Part shown: positions 51,536 to 61,135 of the stretch, piece by piece
How the letters are laid out: every line of letters starts with the position of its first letter
Numbering within the stretch: the stretch's first letter is position 1
Assembly: GCA_009784935.1 (NCBI GenBank)
Contig: WQXI01000001.1
Location: forward strand, 62,001-126,000
Length of the DNA: 64,000 bases
Direction: 5' to 3'
From: Treponema sp.
GTDB taxonomy: Bacteria > Spirochaetota > Spirochaetia > Treponematales > Breznakiellaceae
Notes under the pieces: generated by a model
The model's input: the letters and a program-made list of their open reading frames with translations, nothing else
What the model was told of the DNA's origin: nothing
Database searches by the model: none
Position numbers and translations under genes: made by a program

Positions 51536-52731
51536 TGCGCTTCTCCGATAAATCTGTCGGTTCGCCACCAAACAAATTTTACGCTAAAGTTATCTGCAAA
51601 CATAGCAGACAGGATTCCTTCCGGTGAAAGAAAAAAGTCGTTATATCTGAGTTCGTCAATTGTAAAATGTATAAATCCCCTGCGCTGTTCGCGCGAATGA
51701 GTGTCAACAAACAACAGCGAATTTCCGTTTCCTGATTCTACAGGAAAATAAAGAAGCAGTTTTCCGTTTCGCGCGGCACCCATTACCGAATAAAAAACTT
51801 TATTATGCCGGTTGTTCTCAAAAGTCTCGTAAAGTGGGATTTCTACAGAGCCGATATAAGAGCCGTTTTCTACATTAAGTGTCCAAATAACAGAACTAAT
51901 AGGCTCGCTTCCTGTACGCGCGTTCGTCGATTGATCAAATGTATCTCGGCTGTAATTTACTTTCATATAGAGCCTTCTGGAATCAGGAGAAACAGTAACG
52001 CTGTCTATATAAGCAAGAGCTTCCGGCCAGTCAGCAAGCGCAGGCACTTCTGACGAAGATATTTTTACGATATAAAGGTGCATTCCTGATGAATTAAACC
52101 AATAAATTTCCCAGCCGTCAGGAACACGGCAAGTTACGGCGATTTCGTCTCTGATGGTAGAAGTCAGTCCAACAATTCTTGGGAAAGGACTGCCGCCGAT
52201 TCCTTCTCTGCCAAGAAAATTAATGTAACGTCCGTTTTGATCAAAATGAAGTATTATACCGTCAAGCAACGCCCTTGTTTCTGTGTCGGAACGGTGATCC
52301 TGCAAAGGAAGCCTGTCTTCTACAAATATGTGTCTTCTGGAATCTACAGTTATCCAACCGGGTCCTTCCAGCGGATATGAATATGCCCAGCGTGTTACCT
52401 GTTCGCTGCCTGTTATATTTGGTCTTAGAGTAATAGGCGGCGGATTTGTTTCTTCGTTATAAATCATAAATAATAAATTACCGTACGAATTATAACGGAC
52501 AATCTTGGCGCTGTTTCCGTCAGATATATAAAAGGAGCCGTCGCGCATTGTAAAACTGATACTCTTTATGCCTCTGTTTCCTTCAATGCTGTAAAGGGCA
52601 AGCTGATCTTCCATGGGACCGATTTCCAGCGAAAACCGGTCTTCTCTTTCTACAGACCCAATACCTGTATTTCTGCAGGAAAAAACGAGTAAAACTGTAA
52701 TAATCAGCACTAAACCTTTCATTTTTGTCAT
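51532..52731 (-). CDS. Lipoprotein, probable beta-propeller
   Basis: 399 residues with lipobox LVFSC (Cys at about residue 19). Repeated strands with phrases such as GSFYISDGNSAKIVRYNSYG, GWITVDSRRHIFVEDRLP and GIILHFDQNGRYINFLG suggest NHL/YVTN-like propeller blades of about 45 residues. Spirochaetes have related lipoproteins of unknown role. It is coupled to the membrane protein gene downstream. Confidence 0.72.
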   Translation of the reverse strand: MTKMKGLVLIITVLLVFSCRNTGIGSVEREDRFSLEIGPMEDQLALYSIEGNRGIKSISFTMRDGSFYISDGNSAKIVRYNSYGNLLFMIYNEETNPPPITLRPNITGSEQVTRWAYSYPLEGPGWITVDSRRHIFVEDRLPLQDHRSDTETRALLDGIILHFDQNGRYINFLGREGIGGSPFPRIVGLTSTIRDEIAVTCRVPDGWEIYWFNSSGMHLYIVKISSSEVPALADWPEALAYIDSVTVSPDSRRLYMKVNYSRDTFDQSTNARTGSEPISSVIWTLNVENGSYIGSVEIPLYETFENNRHNKVFYSVMGAARNGKLLLYFPVESGNGNSLLFVDTHSREQRRGFIHFTIDELRYNDFFLSPEGILSAMFADNFSVKFVWWRTDRFIGEAH

Positions 52732-52750
52732 ACTTTAAAATCTCTTTTTT

Positions 52751-52779
52751 TTGACATTTTGTCAATATCGCTATATACT
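52751..52779 (+). promoter_or_regulatory. Promoter of the tandem beta-barrel genes
   Basis: TTGACA at 52751-52756, a 17-base spacer and TATACT at 52774-52779. The -35 is part of the palindrome TTGACATTTTGTCAA, which also offers a TTGACA on the other strand. The -10 ends only seven bases before the ATG at 52787, so the leader would be very short or the message leaderless. Confidence 0.55.
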
Positions 52780-52786
52780 GTAGTAT

Positions 52787-53470
52787 ATGAAGAAATATGT
52801 GTCTTTTTTCCTGCTTCTTTTTGCCTGTTCCTTGTGTTTTGGACAGCAGGCGGCACAGGCAGATGTTGATATGGAGTTTACAACAGGATATTCTTTTTAT
52901 TTTAGAAATGACGATTTTGGAAGAACTATTAACCACGGTATTCCGCTTGGAATGTCAACAATTATAACAATAGAAAGCGAACAAATAATCAGCGTATCAT
53001 CTTTAACTTTTATATTAATACCTGTTACTAATTTTGACGACTCAAACGGTAAAAGAACAATTTATAATGGAAACGGAAATTTTTTATATTCATTCGAAGC
53101 CTACTCCGGGTTTGTATTCCCGCTTATAAAAACCGAAAAACTTACCATGCCGCTTTCTATCGGGCTCAGAATTAATTTTAACGGATTTTTTTATTCAGAT
53201 GATGTTCCTCTGTATGGAAGCAGCTCAAGAGATGTTGATTACCTTTCGCTTGCTGTCGGCGTTGCATTTAATTTTGGAGTAAATTATTCCTTTAATGATA
53301 CTTTTTATTTTACAGCAAAGCTGCATGGCGCTATTGATTTTTTAAGCATGTATTCACGTATTAACAAGTTCCCGGGTGAAAGCTGGGGATTTATGAGTGA
53401 TAAAGCCGGCTTAATAACAGGATTCGAAATCCGCCCTCAAATCGGCATTGGCATGCGGATAGGAGGATAA
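52787..53470 (+). CDS. Small outer-membrane beta-barrel-like protein
   Basis: 227 residues with a signal peptide (KKYVSFFLLLFACSLCFG) and alternating hydrophobic/aromatic strands (DMEFTTGYSFYFRNDDFG, LSLAVGVAFNFGVNYSF) ending GIGMRIGG. No known domain. The next gene, two bases downstream, encodes a similar protein, so these are tandem paralogues. Confidence 0.7.
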   Translation: MKKYVSFFLLLFACSLCFGQQAAQADVDMEFTTGYSFYFRNDDFGRTINHGIPLGMSTIITIESEQIISVSSLTFILIPVTNFDDSNGKRTIYNGNGNFLYSFEAYSGFVFPLIKTEKLTMPLSIGLRINFNGFFYSDDVPLYGSSSRDVDYLSLAVGVAFNFGVNYSFNDTFYFTAKLHGAIDFLSMYSRINKFPGESWGFMSDKAGLITGFEIRPQIGIGMRIGG

Positions 53471-53471
53471 A

Positions 53472-54194
53472 ATGAAAAAAATATTATGTTTTTTTATACT
53501 AATTTTTATCTGTAATATCTGTTTTGCAGAAACGCAGCCAATAATCGTACGGCACAATATTGAATTTTCCAGCGGATATTCTTTCTATACAATAATTGAA
53601 GACGGCTCGTATACAATTAACAATGGTATTCCTTTTAACTTCTCTTATAATAATTTTGGAGAAGGATATATAGGCATGGAATTTTCTATGGGTATAATTT
53701 ACCTGCCAAGAACTGTTTCTACAGACGGTTATGGGGCAGTAACAATAAAGAATGGAAACGGGAATATTTTATTAGCCATGGATATGTATGTCGGTTACGG
53801 CGGATATTTAATTAATAAAGGCAGATTAAAAATCCCTTTTTCTGCAGGGATTCATTTTAATGCTTTTATGTGGGAATCTTCTATAATCGGTATTCTTCCC
53901 TATCCCTCTTCTTATGGAATTATTAATATAACCAATCCAAAACTGGAATATACAGAATTTAATTTTGGTATCGGCTTTAATTTAGGGATTCAGTTTGATA
54001 TAAGCTATAGATTGTATTTATTTGGAAAATTCCAAGGTTACTTTGATTTTTTAAATATAAACGAAACCATTATTTCTTCTAGATATAATTTTTCACCCTC
54101 ATATGGCGGAGAAAGGCAAATTGGAGAATGGCGGTTTGGATTCAGCGCCGCTTACGGATTTAGCCCCCAGATAGGTATTGGCTTTCGTTTTTAA
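53472..54194 (+). CDS. Paralogue of the preceding beta-barrel protein
   Basis: 240 residues with a signal peptide (KKILCFFILIFICNICFA). Shares with the preceding protein the start IEFSSGYSFYTI..., the INNGIPFNF pattern, the IKNGNGN motif and the end PQIGIGFRF. Tandem duplication with divergence. Role unknown; the final aromatic fits insertion by the Bam machinery. Confidence 0.7.
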   Translation: MKKILCFFILIFICNICFAETQPIIVRHNIEFSSGYSFYTIIEDGSYTINNGIPFNFSYNNFGEGYIGMEFSMGIIYLPRTVSTDGYGAVTIKNGNGNILLAMDMYVGYGGYLINKGRLKIPFSAGIHFNAFMWESSIIGILPYPSSYGIINITNPKLEYTEFNFGIGFNLGIQFDISYRLYLFGKFQGYFDFLNINETIISSRYNFSPSYGGERQIGEWRFGFSAAYGFSPQIGIGFRF

Positions 54195-54221
54195 AAATGA
54201 TATATTGTCTTTGGTGCGTTA

Positions 54222-55121
54222 ATGATATATAAAAAATTAGCTATTATTCTTTTTTCTCTTTGTATTTTATTATTTTCTCTGTCCGGCTGTGCTTCTGCCG
54301 CCGCTTCTGCTGAGGAATATTATTCAATCGGCATGGCATATTTTGAACTAGGCAGATACGAAGAAGCCGAAAAGTGGCTAAACCGCGCAAGACAAGCTGA
54401 CAGGACAATGATTGCGTCAACTTATAACCTTGGACGTCTTGCTTACGAACAAAAAAGATATGAAGAAGCAACAAGGCATTTTGAAAGTATCCTAAGAATA
54501 GACGCAGATAATGTTCTTGCCTTAAAAGCTGCCGCATACTCAAGAATTATGATGAGGGATTTTCCTTCTGCAGAAAAGCATTATACAAGACTATTTGAGC
54601 TTGTGCCGGAAAGCGCGGATTCAGGGTACAATCATGCGCTGGTTTTACATGCACTAGGAAGACATGCAGAAGCGCAGATTGTTTTAGAAAGATACCCTTC
54701 ATCATTACTCGAAAATAAAGACAACCTTCTTCTTTATGCACGCATACAAGCTGCGCAAAATAAAGTAGAAGCGATTAATAGTTTTACTTCTTATCTTAGC
54801 GAAAATTCTAATCCATTAGCCAGATATGAATATGCGCAGGTTCTGGAACATCATCAGTTTTTTGCAAGAGCGCTGGAAGAATTCCGTAAAGCTCTGTCGG
54901 AGACGCCTGCTGCTTCATTAAATCCAAAGAGAAGCGATATCCGTTTTTCTATTGCGAGGATTTTATTAACAGCGGACAATAACAGCGAAGGTATTGCAGA
55001 GCTTCAAACGGCAGTTAATGACGGATTTAATGACAGAGCTGCAGTAGAAAGACTATTAACAAGGGTAAGCGCTGCTCACAGAGAACCTGTAAGAAATATT
55101 CTAAGCAGTATGCGTAACTAA
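54222..55121 (+). CDS. TPR lipoprotein
   Basis: 299 residues with lipobox SLSGC (Cys at about residue 23). The rest is helical with at least five TPR units (YYSIGMAYFELGRYEEAEKW, STYNLGRLAYEQKRYEEATR). Periplasmic or outer-membrane-anchored scaffold; the partner is unknown. It follows the barrel genes and converges with the 1557-residue gene, ten bases away. Confidence 0.8.
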   Translation: MIYKKLAIILFSLCILLFSLSGCASAAASAEEYYSIGMAYFELGRYEEAEKWLNRARQADRTMIASTYNLGRLAYEQKRYEEATRHFESILRIDADNVLALKAAAYSRIMMRDFPSAEKHYTRLFELVPESADSGYNHALVLHALGRHAEAQIVLERYPSSLLENKDNLLLYARIQAAQNKVEAINSFTSYLSENSNPLARYEYAQVLEHHQFFARALEEFRKALSETPAASLNPKRSDIRFSIARILLTADNNSEGIAELQTAVNDGFNDRAAVERLLTRVSAAHREPVRNILSSMRN

Positions 55122-55131
55122 AAAATAGCAA

Positions 55132-58100
55132 TTAAAAACTTATTCTGAGCGTTGTTCCTATTGCAGCATCAAAAGTAAAAATCTCTGTCGTAAGATTTTC
55201 TGTAAATCTTAATTTAATAAAAGCAGTAAAATTGAGCCTTCCTAAAATCCTAACAATTTCTTCGTGGCAGGCAATTATGCTCCAGCGCAGATTATCCTGT
55301 GATTTATCAAAAATTATTTCTAAAGTTTCTCTTCTTAATTTTTCGTAGTTTGAATTTAAAAGTGCTGACAGGCTTAACCATCCTTCCTGATTTTCGACAG
55401 AAGAAGCTACCCAGTCATAAATACCGCTTAATATACTTTTTTCTACTGGAGTCTCCCATGCGGCAGAAAAACTTTCTATCCAGTGTCCGCCGGAACGCGC
55501 TGTAAAAGTATTTGTAAATTTTAAAACGCCTCCGGAAAAACCCCTAAAACCCGCATTAATAACAGACTGTACTCTCCAAGTGACACTATCGTCTTTTGGA
55601 ATAAAAAAAGATGTTTCTATCCCATGGGTAAACTCATCTGTTTGATAAAATTTAAAAATTGGAGTATTGCCCATAGCGCCGAACATATTAATAGCAGAAA
55701 ATCCAAGGCTGCCTCCGATATTTAAAATATCAGTTTTAGTTTCGAGTTTTTGCTCTAATACTCTTTCCAGCCGTAAATTTATTCTTGACGGAATATAAAA
55801 CGCTTTTAAATCGTGCATTTGAGGCAGATTTATTCTTACATTGAATTGGTCATTAAAAGCAGTATACTGCGAAACACTAACATACAAAGAATTATTTAAC
55901 ACACTGTCCATAACGCTTTCAAGATCCGGAGTAAAAAGAGAGTAAATCGGAAAAAATCCAAAAAGATGAAGCGAATCGCTTATATTGCTAAAAAAAACAT
56001 TATTATCGTCTATTATGTTGCTTCCAAAATTTGTAACATGTTTTCTAAAACCGCGCCCTGCCCTAAAATTAAAACTTAATCTGTCAAAAATTACCGGTAT
56101 ATCAAGAAAAATAGAATTTTCGGTTCTTGTTAAGCTGTTTACCGCTGTAAAAGAAGTGTTTCCCATGAGCGTTAAAACAGCTCCTACAGGCCTTGTCCTC
56201 TGCGTTAGTATAATTTGAGTCTGCATCCTTCTTGAATCAGCGCCGCTTCCATCATCAGGAATGAGAGGAATAAATGTCTTTAACCAAAGTTCGCCGTAAT
56301 TTTCATGTTCTTCTATTTTATCGTGTTTTGTCCATGACGCATCTGTAAAAATAGAAATCGAAGGTATAAGATTATTCTTTGGTGTAAAACCTGTATTTAA
56401 CCCCCATCTCTGCCTGAGTCTTGCTAAATCATATACAGCGTCAGCTTCGAACCGCGCGAAAAAATCTGATACATAAGAAAGATTAAGCGTATGACGCGCG
56501 GAACCCGAATATGGCGAAGCAAAAAAAGTCTCTCTTATAGAAAAATTACCGAATGATCTTGCGATGGAATGATCCGCGCTCCATAAAAATGAATCTTCTG
56601 CCGCTGTAAACGAAAAATTTCCGGCAACTTTTGCTCCTAAAACAGAAACTGACAATCCTGTACGCGCACCAGCGCTTCCGTTAAAATCAGCATTTTCCAA
56701 ATCGCTTTCTGTATGCGCTTCTGACTCTGCGGCTGCCGTTATAGTAAAATCTTCTAATATAGGGATGTTTCCGATTGAGATTAATGTTCCCGGTCTTGTA
56801 TACTCAACTGCTGTACCTGCATTCATTCTGTAGACCATAACAGAATCTTCTAGGATTATTTCGTCTATATAGAGTGAACCTTTATCATGCAAATTGGAAT
56901 AGTCTCCGGGATCAACTAAAATTGCGGCATAACTCGTTAAAGATGGATCCCCAAGAGATACTCTTTCCGGCCTATAATACACAGAACCTGTAATATTGCT
57001 TCCGTCTACTCTAAAACCTGTATTATTCCCGCTATATCTAATCGTAACTTTTCGCCATTGATCCTGAGCAAACGCTTCTAATGGAATACTTGCCTTTAAC
57101 TGCGGATTTGATATCGAATCAGGACCCGAGGCAATGATAAAATGTAAAAATCCATTTCCCGCAGGAGTGAGCGTCGGGCTTCCCTTTACAAAGAATGAAA
57201 TCTCTCTGTAATCGGCAAGCGGAATCCGCGCTAATCTTCCGTCTGCTCCGGCAGAATTATTTCCTGTTAAACCTTCCCAATCAATCTTAAGAACCATATT
57301 CGTTTCATTATTTGGATGAAGCCGTCTTATATAATCGGGATATCTTGATTCAATTCTATTTGCATCAGTTTCTCTTGTTTCTATAGCATTTACTTTTGAT
57401 GTGATTGGATTAATTATATTGTTATTTTCTTCTACAGGTCTGAATGCGCTTCCCCGCACAAATGGCGGAGCGAGTAATACTCTCCCTGTTACTGTGCTTG
57501 CGGTATCGTTAGCAATAATAAGCCGTAAATATTTTGCTTCTGATAGTTTTACCCTGTCAGAATCATTCAATTGAATTCTTATTAGACGCGCAGATTCATC
57601 TGTTGTCCATGGACCCGTATACAGAACATTTTGCCAAATAAGCTGAGGGTCTTCGTCAAACGGAAAATCTCTCGAAGAAAGCTTTCCTATTTGAATAATT
57701 ACTCTTATATTACCGGTGTCTCCCTTAAAATCATAAAATCTAAAAGGGATTTCGATTTCGGAAGCTCTGGATAAAATTTCAGAATTTGCGCCTAACGGAA
57801 CTTGAAACCCTGTCCATTTACCGCTTCCTAAATTTCTAAATTCGGCAGCAAGCACCTGCGTATCGCCGAGATGGCGGTCTTTTGCAGGGTACGGTCTTGC
57901 AATCCCGGAGATTTCGGGCGCATTCCAATCGATATTCATTAATGTGGAGCCAAGCACATTATTGCTGTAATAGTTTCTGTAAATTAAATTTTCTCTGTCA
58001 GAAAGATTAAAACCTATTGTTTGATTTGAAGCAAACGAAGTATCCAGCGAAAGATACAATATCGTTTCATGTCCTTCGAAGCCTGCAATGCGGTAAAGCC

Positions 58101-59805
58101 CTGTCGAATCTGTCTGCACAAAGGTAAAACCGCCTGTAATCTGCGCTTTTAAATTATCAAAATCCCACGCGGTCTTTGCGCTGATTCCTACAGTTCCTGC
58201 GCTTGTTTGATTTGCTTCTGTGAATGAATCATCGGTAAGATTCCATCTTATTCCTACTGCAGCCTGCGCAGAAAAAGGACTCGATGCTCTTTTATAAACC
58301 GCGCCGATACCTGCAGCAATGCTTCCTACGCGGGCGCCTTCGCTTTGTTTTAAATATGTTATACGTATAATTTCGTTTTGCTGCGTACTGCTGTTAAGAG
58401 AGACTTCGCCGGATGACTGATTATAGCTAAAGTTAGCGTCTTGTATCCCGCTTCGCCATACTTGAATAGAACCGGGAATAACATCCTGCCCGATAAAAAA
58501 TCCATTTGTACTGTTAAAGTTTGTAAAACGGATTATTGCGTCACCGGGAAAAGCGCCGAACGGCGGAAGATATGCTTCTGGAAATTCTTTTGCCAGCGGA
58601 AAACGGCTTTCTGGCAATCGCGCGTTTGCTCCTCCGGCTCTTATAAGTTCGTAGACAGCTCTTTGAGACGCCGATGCCGAACCAAAATTGCTGCCGATAT
58701 TTTCGTATTGAATAAGCTCAAAACCTGAGATTTCTGTTCCTGTCGAGATTCTAACAAAAGCCGCTCTCTCAGAAGCGGAAGAAGGCGCGTCATAACGGCT
58801 CAATCTTTGGAACGGAGAAAAAGTTCCCGGCTGATAAATAATTAAAGCATATCTATTGTCGATACTAAAATTCGAATCATCCCAAAATTTTGGATACTTA
58901 TCTAGATTTAAACCAAACCAAGCCTGAACAGCACTAAAAAAACTTCCTATTGTACCTGTCCATGGTCTAATTCCATCCGAATAAGCTATCGCAATCATCT
59001 TGTCTGTCCTTAAACTTAACTCTAAAAGACCGTCTAGGCTGGAAGCCGCATATTCAGAATGAGAAGCGACACGCCAGCGTCTTCCGTATGTATCAATTAA
59101 ACTGCCTCTTTCGTCTTCTATATATACGATGATTTCGGAATTAATATTTTCGTTTGGTAAAACAAAAGAAACTCCCTGTATCGAATTCTGAAGCGAAACA
59201 TCGCCAAAGGTTCTTTCTCTATTTCCGTAAAAAACACGCTCTTCCCTTGAGGCAGCGTCATAACGGACAAGAGCATGAATGTTAAAATTATTATTTTCAA
59301 AACGGCTGTAAAACCCAAATGAAGAAGGAGAATCGCCCCCCAAATCAAGATACGGAAAAGACGGAAAATCGAGACCTGTGTTTCCAACGCCTGCGTATTG
59401 CAGAAACTCTCCCGGTTTTCCCTGATAGCCTGCTCTGTAAGTGTTCTGCGCGGAATTATCAAGAAAGTTTGCTTCGACAAACCATCTGTCGTCTATCCAC
59501 AATGACAGGGACAAGTCTACTTCCTGTTTAAACAGCAAAGGCGTTTCCGGAGAAATAAAACCTGTACCGACAGGCGAAACAAAAAAGCCCAAGTTACCCT
59601 GTAATTCACCTTTCCATGAACCTGTCACAAACAATGAGACATTTGTGTCCCCAAGCGAATAGTTCATAAGCTCATTCGGCGCTTCTCCTAAGATTCTTCG
59701 CCTTAGTTCTTCCATATTAAGTTCTGAGGCAGGCTCTTCTGACTGGGCGGACAAACCTGACGTTAGAACCAAAAACAGGAGAATGAATCCAATGGTACTT
59801 CGCAA
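55132..59805 (-). CDS. Giant (1557-residue) exported protein, probably outer-membrane associated
   Basis: The start is set at TTG 59805, where a signal peptide begins (RSTIGFILLFLVLTSGLSA); the frame runs open to 59931 but that region is the promoter side of a divergent gene. The mature protein is beta-rich throughout: an N-terminal part with DTNVSLFVTGSWKGELQGNLG, a middle with domains of about 150 residues that resemble carbohydrate-binding or galactose-binding sandwiches (IDEIILEDSVMVYRM), and a C-terminal 500 residues of porin-like strands ending TTLRISF, with final Phe. I do not recognise a family. It may be a large barrel with plug domains, or a surface scaffold. Confidence 0.6.
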   Translation of the reverse strand: MRSTIGFILLFLVLTSGLSAQSEEPASELNMEELRRRILGEAPNELMNYSLGDTNVSLFVTGSWKGELQGNLGFFVSPVGTGFISPETPLLFKQEVDLSLSLWIDDRWFVEANFLDNSAQNTYRAGYQGKPGEFLQYAGVGNTGLDFPSFPYLDLGGDSPSSFGFYSRFENNNFNIHALVRYDAASREERVFYGNRERTFGDVSLQNSIQGVSFVLPNENINSEIIVYIEDERGSLIDTYGRRWRVASHSEYAASSLDGLLELSLRTDKMIAIAYSDGIRPWTGTIGSFFSAVQAWFGLNLDKYPKFWDDSNFSIDNRYALIIYQPGTFSPFQRLSRYDAPSSASERAAFVRISTGTEISGFELIQYENIGSNFGSASASQRAVYELIRAGGANARLPESRFPLAKEFPEAYLPPFGAFPGDAIIRFTNFNSTNGFFIGQDVIPGSIQVWRSGIQDANFSYNQSSGEVSLNSSTQQNEIIRITYLKQSEGARVGSIAAGIGAVYKRASSPFSAQAAVGIRWNLTDDSFTEANQTSAGTVGISAKTAWDFDNLKAQITGGFTFVQTDSTGLYRIAGFEGHETILYLSLDTSFASNQTIGFNLSDRENLIYRNYYSNNVLGSTLMNIDWNAPEISGIARPYPAKDRHLGDTQVLAAEFRNLGSGKWTGFQVPLGANSEILSRASEIEIPFRFYDFKGDTGNIRVIIQIGKLSSRDFPFDEDPQLIWQNVLYTGPWTTDESARLIRIQLNDSDRVKLSEAKYLRLIIANDTASTVTGRVLLAPPFVRGSAFRPVEENNNIINPITSKVNAIETRETDANRIESRYPDYIRRLHPNNETNMVLKIDWEGLTGNNSAGADGRLARIPLADYREISFFVKGSPTLTPAGNGFLHFIIASGPDSISNPQLKASIPLEAFAQDQWRKVTIRYSGNNTGFRVDGSNITGSVYYRPERVSLGDPSLTSYAAILVDPGDYSNLHDKGSLYIDEIILEDSVMVYRMNAGTAVEYTRPGTLISIGNIPILEDFTITAAAESEAHTESDLENADFNGSAGARTGLSVSVLGAKVAGNFSFTAAEDSFLWSADHSIARSFGNFSIRETFFASPYSGSARHTLNLSYVSDFFARFEADAVYDLARLRQRWGLNTGFTPKNNLIPSISIFTDASWTKHDKIEEHENYGELWLKTFIPLIPDDGSGADSRRMQTQIILTQRTRPVGAVLTLMGNTSFTAVNSLTRTENSIFLDIPVIFDRLSFNFRAGRGFRKHVTNFGSNIIDDNNVFFSNISDSLHLFGFFPIYSLFTPDLESVMDSVLNNSLYVSVSQYTAFNDQFNVRINLPQMHDLKAFYIPSRINLRLERVLEQKLETKTDILNIGGSLGFSAINMFGAMGNTPIFKFYQTDEFTHGIETSFFIPKDDSVTWRVQSVINAGFRGFSGGVLKFTNTFTARSGGHWIESFSAAWETPVEKSILSGIYDWVASSVENQEGWLSLSALLNSNYEKLRRETLEIIFDKSQDNLRWSIIACHEEIVRILGRLNFTAFIKLRFTENLTTEIFTFDAAIGTTLRISF

Positions 59806-59839
59806 GATTGACACTTCATTATATAATATATATATTTCT

Positions 59840-60127
59840 ATGGTTGTTTCAATGATACAAATGATTTTTGAGATTCCTGATACTGCCAGCATTAAGGAAA
59901 AACGCCGTATTATCAAGTCAATAATTGACAAAATGCGCCGCCGTTTTAACTTAAGCGCTGCAGAAGTAGACCTTCAGGATTCTTTAGCGTTTTCCCAAAT
60001 CGGAGCTGCGTTGGTTTCCAACTCCCGCACCTTTGGCGAGACCGTACTTCAAAAGGCATTTGCAATGGTCGAAAAAGAAACCCCTGTCCGTATTCAGGAC
60101 ATGAAGATACATTCGGAGGAATTTTAA
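59840..60127 (+). CDS. DUF503 (YlxP-like) protein
   Basis: 95 residues from ATG 59840. It has FEIPDTASIKEKRRIIKSII and then KMRRRFNLSAAEVDLQDS, matching DUF503, a small alpha-beta protein often next to rbfA or truB genes; its role is unclear. It overlaps the following lipoprotein gene (stop and start at 60127). Confidence 0.82.
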   Translation: MVVSMIQMIFEIPDTASIKEKRRIIKSIIDKMRRRFNLSAAEVDLQDSLAFSQIGAALVSNSRTFGETVLQKAFAMVEKETPVRIQDMKIHSEEF

Positions 60128-60777
60128 TGAGATTGATTACCGCTAAAAAATATATTTTTCTTATTGCCTGCGCGGCGATACTTTTTAGTTCCTGTATCGG
60201 AGCGTCTATTGATATCCAAATGAACAGAAACGGCTCCGGCAGAATTACCCTCGAATATAAAGTCCCTAAGATTATAGAAGCAATAGGAAGGCTTGACGGT
60301 AATGAATCTAATCCAATTATTCCTGTCAGCCGTCAGGATTTTGAAAGAACCGCTTCCCGTATTTCGGGTTTAAGATTGGTTTCTTATTCTTCCAGAGAAA
60401 GAGGTGGCGATATCGTTACTTCCGCTGTACTGGAATACGACAACCCGCAGACTCTTTTTGCTTTTTTGGGCTCTTCCAGCGAGGGCTCTTCTGACGGAAA
60501 AATTGTAATTCGTTTTAACGGACAGAATGAATCTAGACTCGCTTATAACGAAAACATGCCGGATTTACCAAAGAGCATTTTTACTGATTATCTTTTTTCT
60601 GTCAGCTTTAACGGACATTCTCCTTCTGTAATGACATTAATAAAAGAAGACGGAGGCGCTGCTTCTGTTCCGCCTCATTCACAGGCTGTAATGTCAGGCA
60701 ATAAAGTATCTTTTTCTATTCCAATTTTAGAATTATTAGATAACCGAGAAATATCAGGGCTTACAATTACTTGGTAA
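60127..60777 (+). CDS. Lipoprotein of unknown function
   Basis: 216 residues with lipobox LFSSC (Cys at about residue 23). The beta-rich mature part (SIDIQMNRNGSGRITLEYKV) resembles the LppM-like type of small lipoprotein, but the match is weak. Coupled to the DUF503 gene by overlap; the gene ends just before the largest repeat block. Confidence 0.65.
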   Translation: MRLITAKKYIFLIACAAILFSSCIGASIDIQMNRNGSGRITLEYKVPKIIEAIGRLDGNESNPIIPVSRQDFERTASRISGLRLVSYSSRERGGDIVTSAVLEYDNPQTLFAFLGSSSEGSSDGKIVIRFNGQNESRLAYNENMPDLPKSIFTDYLFSVSFNGHSPSVMTLIKEDGGAASVPPHSQAVMSGNKVSFSIPILELLDNREISGLTITW

Positions 60778-60780
60778 TAG

Positions 60781-61135
60781 CGAACCACCGAAGGACCGAA
60801 GAGGAAGAAATTGTCCGCGGACGAAGCCCGAAGGGATTTTCGCGGATGAAGAGGTTCACACGGGGAGCACAGAGAACACGGAGAAGATCTAAGGTTAAGA
60901 CTAGATTTCTTTCTTTAACCTTCTTATATTCTCTGTGTCCTCAGTGTCTCTGTGCCTTTGTGTGAACTCTTCTTTATTAAACCCTTCGACACTTCGACAT
61001 CCTTCGACGAACTCAGGATTCAGCTCAGCGACATCATGGACATTCTCTGTGTTACTCTGTGGTTAAATTCTTCTTCATTATCCTCTGTGATCTCTGCGTC
61101 GCTGTGCCTTTGTGTGAAGTCTTCCCCGTGAGGCT
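60781..61135. repeat. Block of composite repeats filling a 355-bp gap
   Basis: From left to right: GTCCGCGGACGAAG ... TTTTCGCGGATGAAGAGG, a long CACAGAG hairpin (GTTCACACGGGGAGCACAGA to GTGTGAAC at about 60964) whose loop holds AAGGTTAA/TTAACCTT, a CTTCGACACTTCGACATCCT stretch with GAACTCAGGATTC, then two right-arm-type segments (TTCTCTGTGTTACTCTGTGG; GTCGCTGTGCCTTTGTGTGA). No gene is supported in this stretch. Confidence 0.8.

Noticed and set aside
52760-52765. Divergent minus-strand promoter using the second TTGACA of the palindrome
   Set aside because: No good -10 at the right distance, and it would start at or inside the lipoprotein start codon.
59808-59836. Plus-strand promoter TTGACA-17-TATATT for the DUF503 gene
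   Set aside because: The -10 would be only three bases from the start codon, leaving no leader, and the region is simply AT-rich.
60771-60965. Small plus-strand open frame of 64 codons
   Set aside because: It lies inside the repeat block, overlaps the end of the lipoprotein gene and has no usable ribosome-binding site.
808-61135. Repeats as a CRISPR array
   Set aside because: Copies are far apart, differ in length, form arms within one unit, and lack equal spacers or cas genes.
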